Shown here in pieces: positions 61,169-64,000 of a DNA stretch of 64,000 bases. The stretch lies in NCBI GenBank assembly GCA_963585895.1, contig OY757939.1, positions 25,980,086 to 26,044,085 on the forward strand, read 5' to 3'. Position 1 is the first letter of the stretch. Every line of letters begins with the position of its first letter. A model generated the notes under the pieces. The model made no database searches, was not told the DNA's origin, and saw nothing but the letters and a program-made list of their open reading frames with translations. The position numbers and the translations under genes were made by a program. This DNA comes from Sepioteuthis lessoniana. Its lineage: Eukaryota > Mollusca > Cephalopoda > Myopsida > Loliginidae.

Positions 61169-61180
61169 TATATATATATA
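61135..61180. repeat. (CA)n and (TA)n microsatellites
   Basis: CA at 61136-61166, then a short TA run. Confidence 0.95.
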
Positions 61181-61490
61181 AGATGTTTCAGAAATATTGA
61201 TATCAGTTTGTAATTTCATAACTTGACCCGTACTCATTAAAATGATATCAAATTTTAATAGCAATTCAAACGTCTATATGTTTGATAATGTCTATAATGT
61301 TTAATGCTTTGTTTTTTTTCTCTTCAGGTATAAAAATGCCATTCACTGAAAAAGAAAAAGGCGTTTAAACATTAAACATAAAATGTTGGGTTGTTTCTAC
61401 ACATGTTATTAAAATTTAATCTTATTTGAATGGGAATTGGTCATGTTATTTGATCACAAAATGATATCAATATTTCTGAAACACCCTTGT
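61181..61490. mobile_element. MITE with ~30-bp inverted ends (Tc1/mariner-type)
   Basis: ATGTTTCAGAAATATTGATA (61182) and TATCAATATTTCTGAAACAC (61467) are inverse terminal repeats, with a GATATCA core extending inward on both sides. About 310 bp. Inside, a TCTCTTCAGG acceptor-like site precedes ATGCCATTCACTGAAAAAGA, which would encode MPFTEKEKG before a stop. This may be the remnant of a transposase start. Confidence 0.75.
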
Positions 61491-61900
61491 GCATCTCAAA
61501 TGATATATCAATTTAAAAAGAAATTCTTTCAATTTCAAAATTAGTGGCTTTCCCCTCCTTCTCCACCTCTCATATTTTTTCTCTTCTTTCCCTTTTCAAA
61601 TAATCTTTTATTCAGTTAGCAAAAGAAGATTACCTAGTTAAATGTCGTCGGTGTCTCACTAGCAGCAATTGTTTCGCGAAAATCACAATAAATAAATACA
61701 AGTTCTTTGGCACGTCTTTGTGAATAATCATAAAAGATGTCAACAACAGAATCACCCACTCGACGTGTCGCGCTGAATGCCAGTCACTTCATCGGTTGAG
61801 CACAATGCTAGAACGAACAGACATGCATCACCATTGTAGTATATTGATCTACCACCCAGTCCTACTTTCATCGAAACTCGTCCCCACTGATTATTCTCAC
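61491..61900. other. unassigned
   Basis: No recognised feature. Confidence 0.4.
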
Positions 61901-61974
61901 ACACAATCCACCATTTTATTTTTTTTTTCTACTTGGGTTTTTGCTGGATTTCCAAATTCCTTGTCTCACACTAT

Positions 61975-62443
61975 CTGCCCGCTTCTTCTTCTTCTTCTTC
62001 TTCTTCTTCTTCTTCTTCTTCTTCTTCTTCTTCTTCTTCTTCTTCTTTCACTTTTTTATTTGCTCCTTCTCTTTCCTTCCTTCTTTCTTTCTTTGATGAC
62101 AGGTTTTTACCTGAAACTTCTTCTTTTCCATTTCCATTCTATCTATCTATCTATCTATCTATGTTCTTCTTCATTCAGTTTTTACCAGCTCTTTCTGCCT
62201 TCTGTTTCCTCTTTCTTTCTTTCGTTGATTACAGGTTTTTACTTGAAACTTCTGCTTTTCTATTTCCACGTCTTTTCATCTATCTATCTATTTATCTATA
62301 CACGTTCTTCTTCTTCATCTTATTCTTGTTGTTGTTGTTGTTGTTGTTGTTGTTCTTCTTCTTCTTCTTCTTCTTCTTCTTCTTCTTCTTCTTCTTTCAG
62401 TTCTTCATTCAGTTTTTACCAGCTCTTTCTGCCTTCTATTTCT

Positions 62444-62479
<36 letters not shown>

Positions 62480-62540
62480 TCGTTACAGTTTTTACCTGAA
62501 CCTTCTACCTTTCTATTTCCACGTCTTTTATTTGATGCAA
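61975..62540. repeat. (TTC)n, (GTT)n, (TTTC)n tracts in a tandem repeat
   Basis: TTC at 61983-62047 and 62355-62396, GTT at 62327-62353, TTTC at 62444-62482. A unit with ACAGGTTTTTACCTGAAACT and TTTCTATTTCCACGTCTTTT recurs near 62098, 62231 and 62485, so the microsatellites sit in three copies of a longer repeat. Long poly-Ser/Leu/Phe ORFs here are artefacts. Confidence 0.9.
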
Positions 62541-63040
62541 TCAAATAAAGACATAATATTATCGTTATTCAAATAACTAAATCTGTCGTCCTCTTTCTTT
62601 TCTCCTCCTTTCAGTTCTCGTTACTGCTGTGTAGAATCCGAATGCCAACCTGTCGTCTGCATGTAGCAAAGGATGTTGCTTAGTAGTAGTCGTAGCATCG
62701 AGAGCATTTTTTATTTGTTATCTTTGGTTGCAGTTTCTATAAGTTACAATTACTTTTATACGCTTGTTGTCATCGCAGTGAAAGAAGTCGTTTTGATCCA
62801 GTAGTGGAAGGGGAAGAAGGAGATCGTCACTGATACACAATCTAGAATCACTACTTACAAATTATGCATTACTGACAAGCTTTTACTGCATATAATTAAT
62901 TGCTTTCTCTTTTAATGGCGATTGCAAAAATAGCAATATTGCCACAAATAAAGGGTGTTTAAAAATGTTAAAATTTCTATGAGAATTTAGTTATGATATT
63001 ATGATTTTAAATCTTTTTTCCAGTTCGCCATCCCTAAGGC
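62541..63040. other. unassigned
   Basis: No recognised gene or repeat. Confidence 0.4.
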
Positions 63041-63044
63041 GTCC

Positions 63045-63260
63045 TTATGGCGCAGTGTTTAACGTGCTTCAGATCGTTGTAAGTGAGTTCGAACTAAAGT
63101 TGCGACACTAGGTTCACTTTTAGACTATTACCCTTGTGAAAGGTATAAAGCAACTTATCCTCCCAACTGTTGGTTAAATAGTACCTCTTGTGTTTTTTCT
63201 GCAATGATGGATTTTACCTTAAATAAATCCCGGAAGTTGATATGCCATAAAACCCAACCA
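63045..63260 (+). mobile_element. SINE-B, full length
   Basis: Head CTTATGGCGCAGTGTTTAAC, box-B region GTGAGTTCGAACTAAAGTTG, body, tail TTGATATGCCATAAAACCCA. Confidence 0.85.
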
Positions 63261-63540
63261 AACCAAATCATATATATTTAATATATATGTATAAAGATGA
63301 CTTAGCTTTAAGTAACCCACAATGTTTGATATGCCATAAAGCCCAACCAAACAAAATCATATATATTTAACATAAATGTATAAAAAGGATTTAGCATTAA
63401 ATAACCTACCATGCTTGATATGCCATAAAACCCAGCCAAACCAAATCATATATATTTGATATATATGTATAAAAAAGAATTTAGCATTAAATAACCTACA
63501 ACGGATGATATGCCATAAAACATGACTTGGCCTAAACAAA
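63261..63540 (+). repeat. three tandem LINE-tail modules after SINE-B
   Basis: Modules of about 92 bp: ATATATTTAATATATATGTA, then a TTAGCATTAAATAACCTAC-type block, then TTGATATGCCATAAAACCC and AACCAAACCAAATC. Together with the SINE's own tail this makes four copies in a row. Confidence 0.85.
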
Positions 63541-63588
63541 CTAAACAAACTCCCAATAGCGATCTAAATTTCTGAGACGAAGCTTAAT

Positions 63589-63807
63589 GATTTTTATCAT
63601 TAAGGGTTTTCGGACTATATCGATATGTCCTCCGGCCTTCTTCAAGTGTTTGACGAACTTGGGAGCCTTCACGGAACTTCAATGTTCCGTGAAGTTTCCC
63701 GAGTTCAACAAACACCTGAAGAAGGCCGGAGGACATATCGGCCGAAACGTTAGGAAATAACAATAAAGATGAAGACAATAGTCCGAAAACCCTTAATGAT
63801 AAAAATC
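63589..63807. repeat. near-perfect ~219-bp foldback
   Basis: Outer arms 63589-63617 and 63779-63807 are a perfect 29-bp inverted repeat (GATTTTTATCATTAAGGGTT...). Inner arms 63620-63677 and 63683-63740 pair with few mismatches around a 5-6 nt loop (TTCAAT). The right side alone has a 38-nt insert, 63741-63778, holding GCCGAAACGTTAGGAAATAA and CAATAAAGATGAAG. The right inner arm contains CCTGAAGAAGGCCGGAGG, the motif of the 11.4-kb unit and the 118-bp array. Confidence 0.9.
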
Positions 63808-63812
63808 CCATT

Positions 63813-64000
63813 AGCGAGTTAACATTTTTCTAATAAGCCTGTTGGTATTATTTTTTAACAAGACTAACTTTTTTTTTGTAATATATACAAAAATGGTAGC
63901 CGAGTTTAAATTATTTTCGACAATGCTTCATCTAAAATTAAGATAACATAAAGAGTATTACAACAAGTGATATCGATAAGCAACAAGTAAAATGTAACAC
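63813..64000. other. unassigned, window end
   Basis: Nothing recognised. Confidence 0.4.

Noticed and set aside
61796-62548. 250- and 188-codon ORFs rich in Leu, Ser and Phe
   Set aside because: They are translations of (TTC)n and related microsatellites. Overlapping frames are equally open and the composition is purely repeat-driven.
63584-63811. 75-codon minus ORF with a hydrophobic start
   Set aside because: It is the reading of the foldback arms; no independent coding evidence.
1-64000. host gene exons in general
   Set aside because: No stretch combined a recognisable protein domain of non-transposon origin with plausible splice signals.

Overview
The window looks like intergenic or intronic DNA from a large, AT-rich animal genome. 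I find no host protein-coding gene, rRNA gene or intact tRNA gene that I can support. What fills it is retroelements (LINEs, tRNA-derived SINEs, a Penelope-like element, solo LTRs), decayed mariner/Tc1/hAT DNA transposons, degenerate minisatellites and long (TA)n, (TATC)n and (TTC)n runs. A short (TTAGGG)n block, R4/Dong-, RTE-, CR1- and Jockey-type LINEs, a GIY-YIG Penelope element and very abundant tRNA-SINEs fit a lophotrochozoan such as a mollusc, perhaps a cephalopod. That assignment is inference and only moderately supported.

Layout. 0-6.6 kb: R4/Dong-like LINE pieces, SINE-A copies, a ~200-bp tandem repeat, a solo LTR and an AT-rich hairpin. 6.7-13 kb: repeat D, the 3' end of a Jockey-like LINE ORF2, two opposed Penelope fragments, an inverted SINE-A pair and an RTE 3' end. 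13-15.6 kb: mostly unique sequence. 15.6-21.1 kb: R4-like copies (one split by a solo LTR) and a Jockey-like LINE with ORF1 and 3' UTR but no ORF2. 21.4-24.5 kb: SINE-B and two minisatellites (110-bp and 77-bp units). 24.6-27.7 kb: two mariners, one with a telomere-like block inside, and TA-rich hairpins. 27.8-30.3 kb: a ~118-bp array invaded by SINEs, one of which holds a solo LTR. 31-39 kb: SINE-B, repeat D, a Tc1 transposase end and three head-to-tail R4-like copies. 39.6-47.8 kb: repeat D, mariners, Cys-rich coding-like segments and more R4-like copies. 47.9-49.5 kb: a ~32-bp minisatellite. 50-58.9 kb: unique DNA, mariner ends, an RTE piece inside a SINE, a GC-rich island, a CR1-like LINE split by SINE-B and a degenerate 5S-like trio. 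59-64 kb: SINE-B and repeat D, RTE, a MITE, TTC-rich DNA, a LINE-tail array and a near-perfect foldback.

How the parts fit together. The clearest theme is shared 3' tails. The Jockey-like LINE ORF2 end at 8.9-9.5 kb finishes in a short 3' UTR (TTGGCATTAAATAACC..., then GATATGCCATAAA). The same tail ends the tRNA-derived SINE-B and the ~650-bp non-coding repeat D, and it is tandemly multiplied at several loci. Repeat D also starts like the LINE copy at 17.2 kb, so D looks like a deletion derivative that keeps both LINE ends. A second theme is R4/Dong-type LINE copies stacked head to tail on (TAA)n tracts. Nested insertions give a relative timeline: tandem array, then SINE-A, then LTR; R4-like LINE, then LTR; CR1-like LINE, then SINE-B; SINE-B, then RTE.
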